DNA from: CAVXJN01 sp963773585
Lineage (GTDB): Bacteria; Pseudomonadota; Gammaproteobacteria; JASBUN01
DNA length: 64,000 nt
NCBI GenBank assembly: GCA_963773585.1
Contig: CAVZBR010000006.1
Coordinates: 124,001 to 188,000 of the forward strand
Direction of reading: 5' to 3'
Positions 52,273 to 60,326 of this stretch are shown here, in pieces. Under the pieces are notes generated by a model, which saw nothing but the letters and a program-made list of their open reading frames with translations, did not search any database and was not told where the DNA came from. The position numbers were made by a program, and so were the translations under genes. Within the stretch, counting starts at the first letter, position 1. Each line of letters starts with the position of its first letter.

Positions 52273-52926
52273 TCACAGGGCGATAGGCGAGGGATTGTAG
52301 TAATGCCGGCCGCCGCGAGCGCGACCGATCCGTTCCAGCAATCGCGCGTAATCGTCATCATTATGAACGGGATCGATCTCGGCAGCGTTGACGATCAACA
52401 GCGGCGCTTCCTGGTAATTGTGGAAAAAGCGCGTATAGGCATCCACCAGGCGCGGCAGATAGCCCGCTTCCATCAGCTGCTCATAGCCGATTCCGCGCCG
52501 GCCGATACGGTGGCGGAGTACGTCCACCGGCGCCTGCAGATAAACTACGAGATCGGGCTGCGGGGCGTCGATCGCGAGCCTTTCGTACACCTGTTCGTAC
52601 AGTCGCAATTCGTCGTCGTCCAAAGTGAGTTGGGCGAACAGACGGTCCTTTTCCAGCAGAAAATCTGCAACCCGCACCGGGTTGAACAGATCCGCCTGAC
52701 GCAGGTCCTGCATTTGCTGCGCGCGCTGCATCAAGAAAAACAGCTGCGCCGGCAACGCACCCTGGCGGGGATTCTGGTAAAAGCGCGCCAGGAAGGGATT
52801 GCTCTCGGCGTCCTCGAGCAGCAACTCGCAGCCGAAGCTTTCCGCCAAACGGCGCGCCAGACTGGTTTTGCCGACCCCTATTGGCCCTTCGACGACAATA
52901 TAACGGCGTTGCTGATGGTTATCCAC
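52273..52926 (-). CDS. Deoxynucleoside kinase-like protein
   Basis: The 217-residue protein is a deoxyadenosine/deoxyguanosine kinase-like P-loop enzyme. It has Walker A VVEGPIGVGKTSLARRL and the catalytic segment LLEDAESNPFLARFYQNPR. EKDRLFAQLTL is the DRS-like motif, and a lid DVLRHRIGRRGIGYEQ carries the Arg residues. It is found between folK and panB in many gammaproteobacteria; the physiological substrate is not established there. It overlaps folK by eight bases. Confidence 0.9.
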   Translation of the reverse strand: MDNHQQRRYIVVEGPIGVGKTSLARRLAESFGCELLLEDAESNPFLARFYQNPRQGALPAQLFFLMQRAQQMQDLRQADLFNPVRVADFLLEKDRLFAQLTLDDDELRLYEQVYERLAIDAPQPDLVVYLQAPVDVLRHRIGRRGIGYEQLMEAGYLPRLVDAYTRFFHNYQEAPLLIVNAAEIDPVHNDDDYARLLERIGRARGGRHYYNPSPIAL

Positions 52927-53410
52927 GGTCCAAGCGACTCAAGCCCTGGGTCTCACATCCAATCAACAGCTGCTGCAGGGCTCCCCGTCCCGGCACGATC
53001 AACTGCGGTGCGATTTCGGCAAGAGGATACAGTACGAACGGCCGTTCGTGCAGCCCTGGATGCGGCACTTTCAATTCCGGAAGATCGATTTCCTCGGCGC
53101 CGTATAAGAGCAGATCCAAGTCAAGCGTTCGCGGTCCCCAGCGCAGGCCCTTGCGCACACGTCCGTGCGCACTTTCGATGTGTTGCAATTCGCGCAACAA
53201 AGCCGGCGCGGTCAATTCAGTATCGAGTGCGGCGGCGGCATTGATGTAATCCGGTTGATCCGGCGGACCCATGGGATCCGAGCGATAAAGCGACGATCGT
53301 GCAGTACAGCGGCTCGCGGGAATGGTATCGAGCTCCATGAGCGCACGCCGCACATGCTCGCGCGGATCGTCGAGATTGCTGCCCAAACCGACAAAGGCGC
53401 ACACAGCCAC
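52919..53410 (-). CDS. folK: 6-hydroxymethyl-7,8-dihydropterin pyrophosphokinase
   Basis: FolK transfers pyrophosphate from ATP to hydroxymethyl-dihydropterin in folate synthesis. The 163-residue protein begins AFVGLGSNLDDPREHVRRAL and contains YINAAAALDTELTAPALL. The signature RWGPRTLDLDLLLYGAEEID includes the DxD metal ligands, and VPHPGLHERPFVLYPLAEI is also present. It starts six bases after the pcnB stop. Confidence 0.97.
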   Translation of the reverse strand: MAVCAFVGLGSNLDDPREHVRRALMELDTIPASRCTARSSLYRSDPMGPPDQPDYINAAAALDTELTAPALLRELQHIESAHGRVRKGLRWGPRTLDLDLLLYGAEEIDLPELKVPHPGLHERPFVLYPLAEIAPQLIVPGRGALQQLLIGCETQGLSRLDRG

Positions 53411-53416
53411 GAGATG

Positions 53417-54817
53417 CTAATCGTTGGTAGCGGGGTTGGAGGATTTACGTTTACGCGGACGACGGCGTCGGCGCTTGCCTTGCGCCTTGCCTTGCTCGGC
53501 AGCCGTTTTGTGCTGCTGATCGGCGTCCAGCTGTTGGAAATTCGTCCACCAGTCGGCCAGTTCCTGCTTTTCCTCGCCTGCTTCCGCGCGCAACAGCAGA
53601 AAGTCGTAAGCGGCGCGAAATCGCGGGTGCGTCAGTACCCGCAGCGCACGCTTGCCGTGATTGTGCCGCAATTGCGCCTGGAGGTTCCAAATCTCGCGCA
53701 TCGGTAGGCTGAAGCGCTTGGGGATCGCCGTATGCTTGGCCTGCATCGAAACGATGTTGGCGCCTGCACCTTGCAAAGCATTGAGCCACGACAACTCGGA
53801 GTTTTCGCTTTGCAGCTGTGCCGCTACGCGACGCGCGGGCTCCCAGAGCAACGCCGCATACAGAAACGCCGGCGTGACGGGCTTGCCTTCGTCAATGCGC
53901 GAGTCGGTGTTTTCCATCGCCCGCAAAACCAGGGTCAACGGGAAGTGCTGTTCCTCCGTTGCCAATGCGTCTTCGGTATCCGGGTAGAGGTGCTCGAACA
54001 CCCGGTAATGTCGCATGAGTTCGAAACTCTGAACGGCGTGGCCCGACAGAAACAATTTCAGCGTTTCATCGAACAAACGCGACGGCGAAATATCCCGCAG
54101 CAAGTGACCTAGCTCGTACAGTGCCGCCTCGGTCGCGCCGTCGAGACGAAATCCCAGTTTGGCGGCGAACCGCACCGCCCGCAGCATACGCACGGGATCT
54201 TCCCGGAAGCGCACCTGCGGATCGCCGATCAGACGTAACGTACCCGCCTGCAGATCGGCCATTCCGCCGGTGTAATCGGAGACCGAAAAGTCCTGAATGT
54301 TGTAATACAGGGCGTTGACGCTGAAGTCGCGGCGCCACGCGTCCTCTTCAATGGTGCCGAAGACGTTGTCGCGCAGGATGCGGCCTTCGTCGGTGAGCAA
54401 ATGTTCGTCGCCGTTGACGCCGTCATCGCTGCCCTTACCTCGAAAGGTGGTGACCTCGATGATTTCCTGACCGAAATGGACGTGGGCAATACGGAATCGC
54501 CGCCCGACCAACCGACAGTTGCGAAACAGACGCCGCACGTCCTCCGGGGTCGCGTCGGTGGCGATGTCGAAATCCTTGGGTTCGCGGCCCAATAGCAGAT
54601 CGCGCACGCCGCCTCCCACCAGGTAACTCTGGTATTCCGCCTTCTTGAGCCGATAAAGCACTTTCAAGGCGTTTTCGCTGATGTTGGCGCGGGAAATGTT
54701 GTGCTCGGAGCGGGGAACGATTGCCTTCGCTGCGGTAGGCTCGGGCGCCTTCAATGACGCCGGCTCTGCGGCGTGCTTGGAATTCGCTCGTCTACGGAAC
54801 AATTTGAAAAAATTAAT
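53417..54817 (-). CDS. pcnB: Poly(A) polymerase I, candidate ATT start
   Basis: PcnB adds 3' poly(A) tails that mark RNA for decay. From residue 56 onward it shows ISENALKVLYRLKKAEYQSY, the nucleotidyltransferase motif VGGGVRDLLLGREPKDFD with DxD, and LFRNCRLVGRRFRIAHVHF. FREDPVRMLRAVRFAAKLGF also fits. The C-terminus is Lys/Arg-rich (KRRRRRPRKRK). No ATG, GTG or TTG sits at the expected start. The ATT at 54817 encodes the N-terminus in INFFKLFRRRANSKH, has AAGG eight bases upstream, and matches E. coli pcnB, known to start at AUU. Upstream alternatives are a TTG at 54889 and an ATG at 54949. Length is 466 residues from the ATT. Confidence 0.9.
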   Translation of the reverse strand: MNFFKLFRRRANSKHAAEPASLKAPEPTAAKAIVPRSEHNISRANISENALKVLYRLKKAEYQSYLVGGGVRDLLLGREPKDFDIATDATPEDVRRLFRNCRLVGRRFRIAHVHFGQEIIEVTTFRGKGSDDGVNGDEHLLTDEGRILRDNVFGTIEEDAWRRDFSVNALYYNIQDFSVSDYTGGMADLQAGTLRLIGDPQVRFREDPVRMLRAVRFAAKLGFRLDGATEAALYELGHLLRDISPSRLFDETLKLFLSGHAVQSFELMRHYRVFEHLYPDTEDALATEEQHFPLTLVLRAMENTDSRIDEGKPVTPAFLYAALLWEPARRVAAQLQSENSELSWLNALQGAGANIVSMQAKHTAIPKRFSLPMREIWNLQAQLRHNHGKRALRVLTHPRFRAAYDFLLLRAEAGEEKQELADWWTNFQQLDADQQHKTAAEQGKAQGKRRRRRPRKRKSSNPATND

Positions 54818-54907
54818 AGGAGAACCCTTCCCGTTAGGTTTTCCAGAGCCGACGCCAACGGGCGTCCCTGCAGGCCTGGTGTTTCGCAACCGCGATACCG
54901 AAACGTA

Positions 54908-54935
54908 TTGAGCGTTGAGTGCGAATGCGTATAAT
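54908..54935 (+). promoter_or_regulatory. Promoter of tRNA-Glu
   Basis: TTGAGC (54908-54913) and a perfect TATAAT (54930-54935) are separated by 16 bases. The predicted start is near 54942, about 30 bases before tRNA-Glu, and a GC-rich discriminator follows the -10 box, as in stringently controlled tRNA promoters. It overlaps the region upstream of pcnB on the other strand. Confidence 0.65.
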
Positions 54936-54971
54936 ACCAGCTTCCCCATCCTCGGGAAAACAAGCGCTTAC

Positions 54972-55047
54972 GCTCCCTTCGTCTAGTGGCCCAGGACACC
55001 GGCCTCTCACGTCGGTAACAGGGGTTCGAGTCCCCTAGGGAGCGCCA
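54972..55047 (+). tRNA. tRNA-Glu (anticodon CTC)
   Basis: The 76-base gene has acceptor arms GCTCCCT (54972-54978) and AGGGAGC (55037-55043), encoded CCA at 55045-55047, and D arm CGTCTAGTGGCCCAGG. The anticodon stem CCGGC/GTCGG has one G-T pair around loop CTCTCAC, giving anticodon CTC, and the T arm is AGGGGTTCGAGTCCCCT. It closely resembles E. coli tRNA-Glu except in the anticodon first base. Confidence 0.97.
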
Positions 55048-55230
55048 ATTCCGTATCAACTTGCCGACTTGCGCGACATCCGTCGCGCCATTGATGCCCT
55101 GGTTCGACTGCGTGTGGCCCGACGGAGGCGCAGATCACGATACTGACGCAGACTCAGTCATTCCGAGGTTATTTTTCCCGGTTTCCGGCCGCAAGGTATT
55201 ATAGGTTCACGCAATCGGAGGTTACGCGTC

Positions 55231-55797
55231 ATGTTTCGCTCCTTAACGGCAGTCCTTGTCTTGGTCCTAACGGCCACCTGTACCTGGGCCGAGGATCGCT
55301 CCTTGCAAGGGGAAAATCTGCTTCAAGCCATGCCGGAAGGGTACAAGCTCGCGTCGAGTGGCCGTAACGGCAGTGTACTGACCGACGAGATGATCCCGAA
55401 GTCGCAGGAACTGGAACATTGGAGTGAAATGCTCACGACGCAGATCTATATGGGTGGCGTCAACCAGAATGGCCCGAAGTCATTTTACGCGCGCTTCTCC
55501 GCCGCCTGGCAACGGGCATGCCCGAACGCGGCAGGGCAATTGATCAGGACGGGTACCGAAAACGGTTATCCCTTTGCGTTCTGGATGCAGTCGTGCCCAG
55601 AAAATCCCGGTTCCGGAAAGCCGGAATACACGTGGTTCAAAGCGATTGAAGGCAACGACAGTTTTTATTTGATTCAGAAATCCTGGCGCTATCCACCCGA
55701 GCCGCAGGAAATCAAACGTTGGACCCGCTACATGGGCACCATCGCTGTATGCGACTCGCGTATTCCCGCCCAAGGTTGTGCGCCATTGGTGCGTTGA
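55231..55797 (+). CDS. Secreted protein of unknown function
   Basis: The 188-residue product has a signal peptide (LTAVLVLVLTATCTWAED). A compact domain follows, with YKLASSGRNGSVLTDEMIP, LEHWSEMLTTQIYMGG, YPFAFWMQSCPENPG and FYLIQKSWRYPPEPQEIKRW. Four Cys in the mature part (in RACPNAAG, MQSCPENPG, VCDSRIPAQGC) could form two disulfides. GGAGGT lies upstream of the ATG. The family is not recognised with certainty. Confidence 0.8.
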   Translation: MFRSLTAVLVLVLTATCTWAEDRSLQGENLLQAMPEGYKLASSGRNGSVLTDEMIPKSQELEHWSEMLTTQIYMGGVNQNGPKSFYARFSAAWQRACPNAAGQLIRTGTENGYPFAFWMQSCPENPGSGKPEYTWFKAIEGNDSFYLIQKSWRYPPEPQEIKRWTRYMGTIAVCDSRIPAQGCAPLVR

Positions 55798-55814
55798 CCA
55801 GACACGCGGGGCTC

Positions 55815-56069
55815 CTAGGCAACCCGCGCGTGCACCGGATCGGAGTCATACTCAGCGTTGCCGTCGGCCTCATCCTGGTTGGCCAACTTCAGCAACAACG
55901 TACCTAGTTGGCGTGCAGTGGCCATATCCAAGCACATGCACATACGGCCGTCTTCGCGCACCACCAAGGCTGCGTCCGTTTCGTGGGTGAAAAGATCCTC
56001 GTAATAATCCGCCGACACTTCCAGGCAACTCTCATCCAGCGTAATTAAGCGATGCACTTGTTCCGACAT
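55815..56069 (-). CDS. Small protein of unknown function
   Basis: The 84-residue protein is acidic: MSEQVHRLITLDESCLEVSA is followed by LFTHETDAALVVREDGRM, CMCLDMATARQLGTLLLKL and a short acidic tail. No membrane segment or known domain is evident. AAGGAGG just upstream of the ATG at 56069 is a strong ribosome site and supports a real gene. It converges on the preceding secreted-protein gene. Confidence 0.65.
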   Translation of the reverse strand: MSEQVHRLITLDESCLEVSADYYEDLFTHETDAALVVREDGRMCMCLDMATARQLGTLLLKLANQDEADGNAEYDSDPVHARVA

Positions 56070-56255
56070 GGCAGCCTCCTTGGCAGATCCCCATCGTGGC
56101 CTTAAGCATAGAACAAACGCGCTTGGCGGGATGTAAGGTCCGAAACTGAAACAATTTGGCAACCCTGGAAACGGCGCCGATACAGTCTAGGATCAATAGC
56201 AGCCAACCAACCCGGGCACACCCGCACCACGTCTGGCATTGCCAAGGAGCACCCG

Positions 56256-56678
56256 ATGCGCCTCACACCCGCGTTCACCGCAATCGCGTCACTGACATTG
56301 GTTTGTAGCGTGGCATCGGCCGCGGAGCCGCAGTCGCCACCCCGGAACGCCAGCGCTCGTGCCGCAACGGGCGGTGAAGCGGAATTCGGCAGCTTGGATA
56401 CCAACGCCAACCGCCTGATCGACCGTTCGGAAGCAAAAGCATCGCAAGAGCTGGAATCGAGCTTCGACCGATTGGACGAAAACCACGACGGGCAGTTGTC
56501 AGCGTCCGAGTTTTCGGGGTTTGAGAAGGCGCACCCGGGACCGGCGGTATCTCCTGCCAAAACGGAGGCCGTCAAGAAAAGCGCCGAGCCAACCGAACCA
56601 CGGGAGAGCTGGTTTACCTCACCGGAACACAAGCCGCGCGACGACGAGGAATCCAGCCGCGCCCGCACACCGCGTTGA
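56256..56678 (+). CDS. Secreted EF-hand calcium-binding protein
   Basis: The 140-residue protein has a signal peptide (FTAIASLTLVCSVASAAE). Two EF-hand loops follow, DTNANRLIDRSEA (about 48-60) and DENHDGQLSASEF (about 73-85), with the spaced acidic/Asn ligands of calcium loops. The C-terminal half is Pro/Glu/Arg-rich and probably disordered. Such two-EF-hand secreted proteins are common in proteobacteria; the role is unknown. It converges on the following membrane-protein gene. Confidence 0.85.
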   Translation: MRLTPAFTAIASLTLVCSVASAAEPQSPPRNASARAATGGEAEFGSLDTNANRLIDRSEAKASQELESSFDRLDENHDGQLSASEFSGFEKAHPGPAVSPAKTEAVKKSAEPTEPRESWFTSPEHKPRDDEESSRARTPR

Positions 56679-56693
56679 GGGAGCCACGCCCGG

Positions 56694-57032
56694 TCAGTCG
56701 CGTTCCTCGGCAGCAGCCGCATATTGCGGAATCCGCCCCGCTTGTTGCGCCCAGAGTGCGGACAGGAAAATGCCGCCGACCAGGAACGCCTCTGCACATA
56801 TCAATCGCATCAGGTAGCTAAACAGCAGCCGGTCGTATGCCGCGGTGCCGGCAAGCTCGCCGGCTTGCAGCACCAGAGTATTGGCTGCAATCCAGGCGAC
56901 GCCGATCAGAACCGTACCGATTGCGGCAAGCACGGTGAGCCGGTGCTTCGCGCTGTCGGCATGGCCCTGCACCAATCGAACCACGTACGCCAAGATGCGA
57001 AAGTAAAGCCCCTTGGATCCGAATCCGTGCAT
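56694..57032 (-). CDS. Small two- or three-helix membrane protein
   Basis: The 112-residue protein starts MHGFGSKGLYFRILAYVVRL. It has hydrophobic helices HRLTVLAAIGTVLIGVAWIA and LMRLICAEAFLVGGIFLSAL and ends with an Ala/Glu-rich tail. Upstream of the ATG at 57032 there are GGAGG and GGGG. The frame remains open further upstream without coding character. No family is recognised. Confidence 0.65.
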   Translation of the reverse strand: MHGFGSKGLYFRILAYVVRLVQGHADSAKHRLTVLAAIGTVLIGVAWIAANTLVLQAGELAGTAAYDRLLFSYLMRLICAEAFLVGGIFLSALWAQQAGRIPQYAAAAEERD

Positions 57033-57202
57033 TTCCCCGTGCCTCCGATAGCCCTGTTTGAAGGTTCCGCCAATACGCCAAGTATCGGCAGCGGGCCCCG
57101 GGAGTTGAGGCGCGACACGCTGCCGACGCCCGTCATCAAATCGCAACGTCCGGTCGGAAACGTCATAAGTCTGGCTTAGACGCTCAGAGTCGGGGCAAAT
57201 CC

Positions 57203-57689
57203 ATGGCTGATTCCTTGCAGACGCTGCTGCCTGACGTACCGGAGGAGCGCCGTCATGTGGCGGTAAGGGCAAGACAGAGGCTCGAGCAGGTAGCCGCGTG
57301 CATAACGCGGTCGCAAAGCTGTGGAAACCTTGCTCATTATCTGGACTTGCGCCACCTCGACTTGCGGCCGCTGCGAGACCGGCTGGCGGCCGCGGGACTG
57401 TCTTCCCTGGGGCGTTGCGAGGCCCACGTGTTCGCCAGCTTGAACAATATTGGCCAGTGCTATCGCGCGCCTGTCAACCGAGCCGATTCCCACACCCAAA
57501 ACCTGCCCTTTTCGACGTTCGAGGACGGAAAGAAATTGCTGGCCGACTATACCCGCACGCTTTTCGGGTCGGACCCGCACCAACGCACGGCCCGCATCAT
57601 GGTGACCCTACCTGGTGATGCCGCCGGCGATCCGGGGCCTGGTGCGGGAGCCGCTGCTGCGGGGAATGGATTGCGCGCGCATCAATTGA
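57203..57689 (+). pseudogene. Truncated, frameshifted pyruvate-kinase-like gene
   Basis: The start MADSLQTLLPDVPEERRH and the motifs NLAHYLDLRHLDLRPLRDRL, LSSLGRCEAHVFASLNNI and RTARIMVTLPGDAAGDPG match the N-terminal part of the pyruvate-kinase-like proteins of proteobacteria. Those proteins continue with a leucine-rich helix and RGMDCARINCAHD. Here that text is found only one base out of frame: after the run GGGG at 57634-57637 the +1 frame reads GLVREPLLRGMDCARIN and then stops at TGA 57687-57689. Everything after RIN is missing; the liv operon terminator follows. The original frame runs on to 57769 with unrelated residues. Both frameshift and truncation indicate a dead gene. Confidence 0.75.
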
Positions 57690-57720
57690 CATCTTGCAGC
57701 GTATGCAAGCGCACCAATAC

Positions 57721-57764
57721 AAGAAAAGTGCGCGACTGCGGGCCCTCCATTGGTGAGCGCGCAC
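57721..57764 (-). terminator. Intrinsic terminator of the liv operon
   Basis: Immediately after the livF stop, on the minus strand, GTGCGCG (57764-57758) pairs with CGCGCAC (57734-57728) across a 23-base loop that itself contains GGGCCC. TTTTCTT follows (57727-57721). The stem plus T-run and position fit a Rho-independent terminator. Confidence 0.55.
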
Positions 57765-57765
57765 A

Positions 57766-58590
57766 CTAACCGCCCAGGAACAGCCGCCCTACTTCCGGAT
57801 GCTCGAGCAGCTCGGAACCGGCGCCCGCCATGGCTACCTGGCCGGATACCAGCACATAGCCGATGTCGGCAAACTCGAGTCCCTTCTTTGCGTTCTGCTC
57901 GACCATGACGATGGTCTTGCCTTCGCTATGCTGCAGATCGCTTAATATCTCGAACACCATCTCGATGAAACGCGGCTCGAGGCCGATGGACGGCTCGTCC
58001 ACCAGCAGCACCTTGGGATCCATGATCAGCGCCCGAGAAATCTCCAGCAGGCGCCGTTCACCGCCCGACAACACCCGGGCCGGTTTGTTGCGCCTTTGCG
58101 CCAAGCGCGGATATTTGCTGAAAACCCGCTCCGCGGCTTCTTTGGCCGCCGAATGCGACGCCAGATAGCCGCCCATCCACAGGTTCTCCTCGACGGTCAT
58201 ATCGGGAAAGACCGAGTTGTCCTGGAGAATGTAGGCGACGCCCGCGTCGCGCAGCTTGGCGTTAGGCGATAACGAGGTGATGTCGCGGCCCTCGACGTAA
58301 ATGCGGCCGGCGAAAACACGCGTGAAGCCGTAAACCGAGTGCAGCACAGTCGATTTGCCCGCGCCATTCGGACCGATCAAGCACAGCGACTGGCCCGAGC
58401 CCACCTGCAGATCCAGGTCGTGCAGTATCTGCATTTTGCCGTAGCCGGCGCGCAGATTCTCGATACGCAGCAGCGGTTCGCCCTGGCAAAGCGCCGCCAA
58501 TTCTTCCCGCGACGGACCAGCCTGCGCCAAGCGCGAAGCTTCGCGCGCCACGTCGTCAACGGAAAGAATATTGTCGCTGTCGCTATCCAA
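57766..58590 (-). CDS. livF: Branched-chain amino acid ABC transporter ATP-binding protein LivF
   Basis: The 274-residue ATPase powers amino-acid (or urea/amide) import. It has Walker A GPNGAGKST at residues 73-81, a Q-loop in YILQDNSVFPDMTVEENL, the signature LSGGERRLLEISRALIM and Walker B LLVDEPSIGLEPR. H-loop-equivalent MVEQNAKKGLEFAD is also present. About 38 extra residues precede the usual LivF start (LRIENLRAGYGKMQIL); no internal start codon replaces them. It is the last gene of the cluster, three bases after livG. Confidence 0.94.
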   Translation of the reverse strand: MDSDSDNILSVDDVAREASRLAQAGPSREELAALCQGEPLLRIENLRAGYGKMQILHDLDLQVGSGQSLCLIGPNGAGKSTVLHSVYGFTRVFAGRIYVEGRDITSLSPNAKLRDAGVAYILQDNSVFPDMTVEENLWMGGYLASHSAAKEAAERVFSKYPRLAQRRNKPARVLSGGERRLLEISRALIMDPKVLLVDEPSIGLEPRFIEMVFEILSDLQHSEGKTIVMVEQNAKKGLEFADIGYVLVSGQVAMAGAGSELLEHPEVGRLFLGG

Positions 58591-58593
58591 CGA

Positions 58594-59334
58594 TCAGTGC
58601 CCCCCAAGGTAGGCGTCGATTACGCTTTGATTGTTGCGTACTTCCTCCGGGGGGCCTTCGGCCAGCATCTCGCCGTGGGCAAGGCAGTACAAGTACTGCG
58701 CAAGGTTCATGATCACGTTCATGTTGTGTTCGATGACCAGCAGGGAAATGCCCATATCTGCGTTGACGCGCCGCAACCGATCGACCAGACCGTTGATCAG
58801 CGTCGGGTTGATACCGGCGGTTGGCTCGTCAAGCAATAACATCTTCGGCTCGCTCATCAGGGCCATGGCGAACTCGAGCAACTTCTGCTGGCCAAACGAC
58901 AGATCGCCTGCCAGCAGATGACGTTTGGCATACAGACCGACGAACTCCAGCAGGTCTTCGGCCTTGCGGGTGACGCCTCCCGGAATCCGGCGCAGCAGTT
59001 CGCGCCAACTGGCGCCGGTCTGGGGGGTGCTGACCTGCATATTCTCGACGCAAGTCATGCCGGAATAGATGCGAGTCTGCTGAAAAGTGCGCAACATGCC
59101 GAGACGCGCAATCTGCGGCACACGCATGCGCGAAATTTCCCGGCTTTCGAACCAGATCGTGCCGCTATCGACAGCATGGGAGCCGACGATCGAATTGAAC
59201 AAGGTGGTTTTTCCGGAACCATTGGGGCCGATGAGCCCAACGATGGTTCCGGCATCGACACGCAGACTCACGTCTTGGTTGGCGATTACGCCGCCGAATG
59301 ACTTCTGCACGTTGCGCACTTCCAGCAACGCCAT
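58594..59334 (-). CDS. livG: Branched-chain amino acid ABC transporter ATP-binding protein LivG
   Basis: The 246-residue ATPase pairs with LivF. It starts LLEVRNVQKSFGGVIANQDV with Walker A LIGPNGSGKTTLFNSIVG, and has a Q-loop in RTFQQTRIYSGMTCVEN. The signature LSFGQQKLLEFAMALM and Walker B LLLDEPTAGINPTLING follow. Its ATG overlaps the livM stop by one base (TGATG). Confidence 0.95.
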   Translation of the reverse strand: MALLEVRNVQKSFGGVIANQDVSLRVDAGTIVGLIGPNGSGKTTLFNSIVGSHAVDSGTIWFESREISRMRVPQIARLGMLRTFQQTRIYSGMTCVENMQVSTPQTGASWRELLRRIPGGVTRKAEDLLEFVGLYAKRHLLAGDLSFGQQKLLEFAMALMSEPKMLLLDEPTAGINPTLINGLVDRLRRVNADMGISLLVIEHNMNVIMNLAQYLYCLAHGEMLAEGPPEEVRNNQSVIDAYLGGH

Positions 59335-60326
59335 CAGTCTGGACTCCGGCTGCTGGTCTGCGGCTCATCCACGCGCTGGCCGAATCGCTCCGGCCAACGC
59401 TCCTTGATCCAACCCATGATGCCCCGCGGGAAGAAAACCACAATAATGACGATCAGCAGGCCGAGGGCCACCCGCTGCCAGCCGAGAAAGTAGGTCCAGA
59501 ACGTTTCTTGAAGCGTGTGGAAAACGACCGCTCCGATGACGGGACCCCAGAGCGTGCCTTTACCGCCGAGTATTGCCATCAGCAGCATCCATACGCCAAA
59601 CGATGAACTTGCAAAAGCCACGTCGCGCGGATCGATGAAACCGATCATGTTACCGGCCACGGGCCCGATCAGCCCCAGAAAGAATGCCGCCACGCACCAA
59701 GCCAGGGTTTTGTACAAGGTCGTGTGCTGACCCATTGCCTCCGCCTTGTCTTCGTCGTCGCGGATCGCATTGATGGCCAAGCGGAAGCGGCCGGCGTACA
59801 AACGGCGCAGACTGACAAACGTCGCAACCGCGATCGCGAAACTGAGGAAATAGAAAAACGTTTCCCGCCCGCCGACCTCGCCAGGATACAACGGCGTCAC
59901 CATCCCCGAACCCGCACCGATGTAATCCCAACCACTGGCGAATTCCGCTGCGGCGATGCCCAGGCCGAGGGTACCGATGGCGAAGTAATGCCCGCGCAGA
60001 CCCAGTATCCCCCATCCCAATGCCGCCGCCACGATCACCGCCAGCGCCGCTCCGGCCGCCATGCCGACGAACAGCGCGGGAAAATAACTGAGGCCCGAGT
60101 GATGCTGAATCACGGCGCAGGCATACATGCCGACACCGAAAAACAGAATGTTGCCGAACGAGTTGTAGCCCATCTGGCCGCCGAGAATGTCCCAGGTCAG
60201 GGCAAATATGATCATCACCCACAGGAAGGAGAGCTGAGTACGAATGTCGGGCACCACAAACGGCGCGACGATGCCCACCGCCAGCAACACCCCGTAGCCA
60301 AACAGTCGCCTCACGGTCGGATTCAA
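59334..60326 (-). CDS. livM: Branched-chain amino acid ABC transporter permease LivM
   Basis: The 330-residue permease has about ten helices and the coupling region AINAIRDDEDKAEAMGQHTT typical of LivM. FGNILFFGVGMYACAVIQHH and GGKGTLWGPVIGAVVFHTLQ are further hallmarks. The start is a TTG at 60326, overlapping the livH stop as TTGA, with GGAGG eight bases upstream inside livH. The frame stays open for a further 400 bases upstream, but that is livH antiphase. This choice gives the normal length. Confidence 0.93.
   Translation of the reverse strand: MNPTVRRLFGYGVLLAVGIVAPFVVPDIRTQLSFLWVMIIFALTWDILGGQMGYNSFGNILFFGVGMYACAVIQHHSGLSYFPALFVGMAAGAALAVIVAAALGWGILGLRGHYFAIGTLGLGIAAAEFASGWDYIGAGSGMVTPLYPGEVGGRETFFYFLSFAIAVATFVSLRRLYAGRFRLAINAIRDDEDKAEAMGQHTTLYKTLAWCVAAFFLGLIGPVAGNMIGFIDPRDVAFASSSFGVWMLLMAILGGKGTLWGPVIGAVVFHTLQETFWTYFLGWQRVALGLLIVIIVVFFPRGIMGWIKERWPERFGQRVDEPQTSSRSPD

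Noticed and set aside
54818..54949. Upstream ATG at 54949 or TTG at 54889 as the pcnB start
   Set aside because: The extra residues show no family similarity and no ribosome site, and they would place the start next to the tRNA-Glu promoter. The ATT at 54817 fits better, though this is not proven.
57176..57583. Minus-strand frame of 135 codons over the pyruvate-kinase-like remnant
   Set aside because: The plus-strand text carries recognisable family motifs, and the minus-strand text does not.
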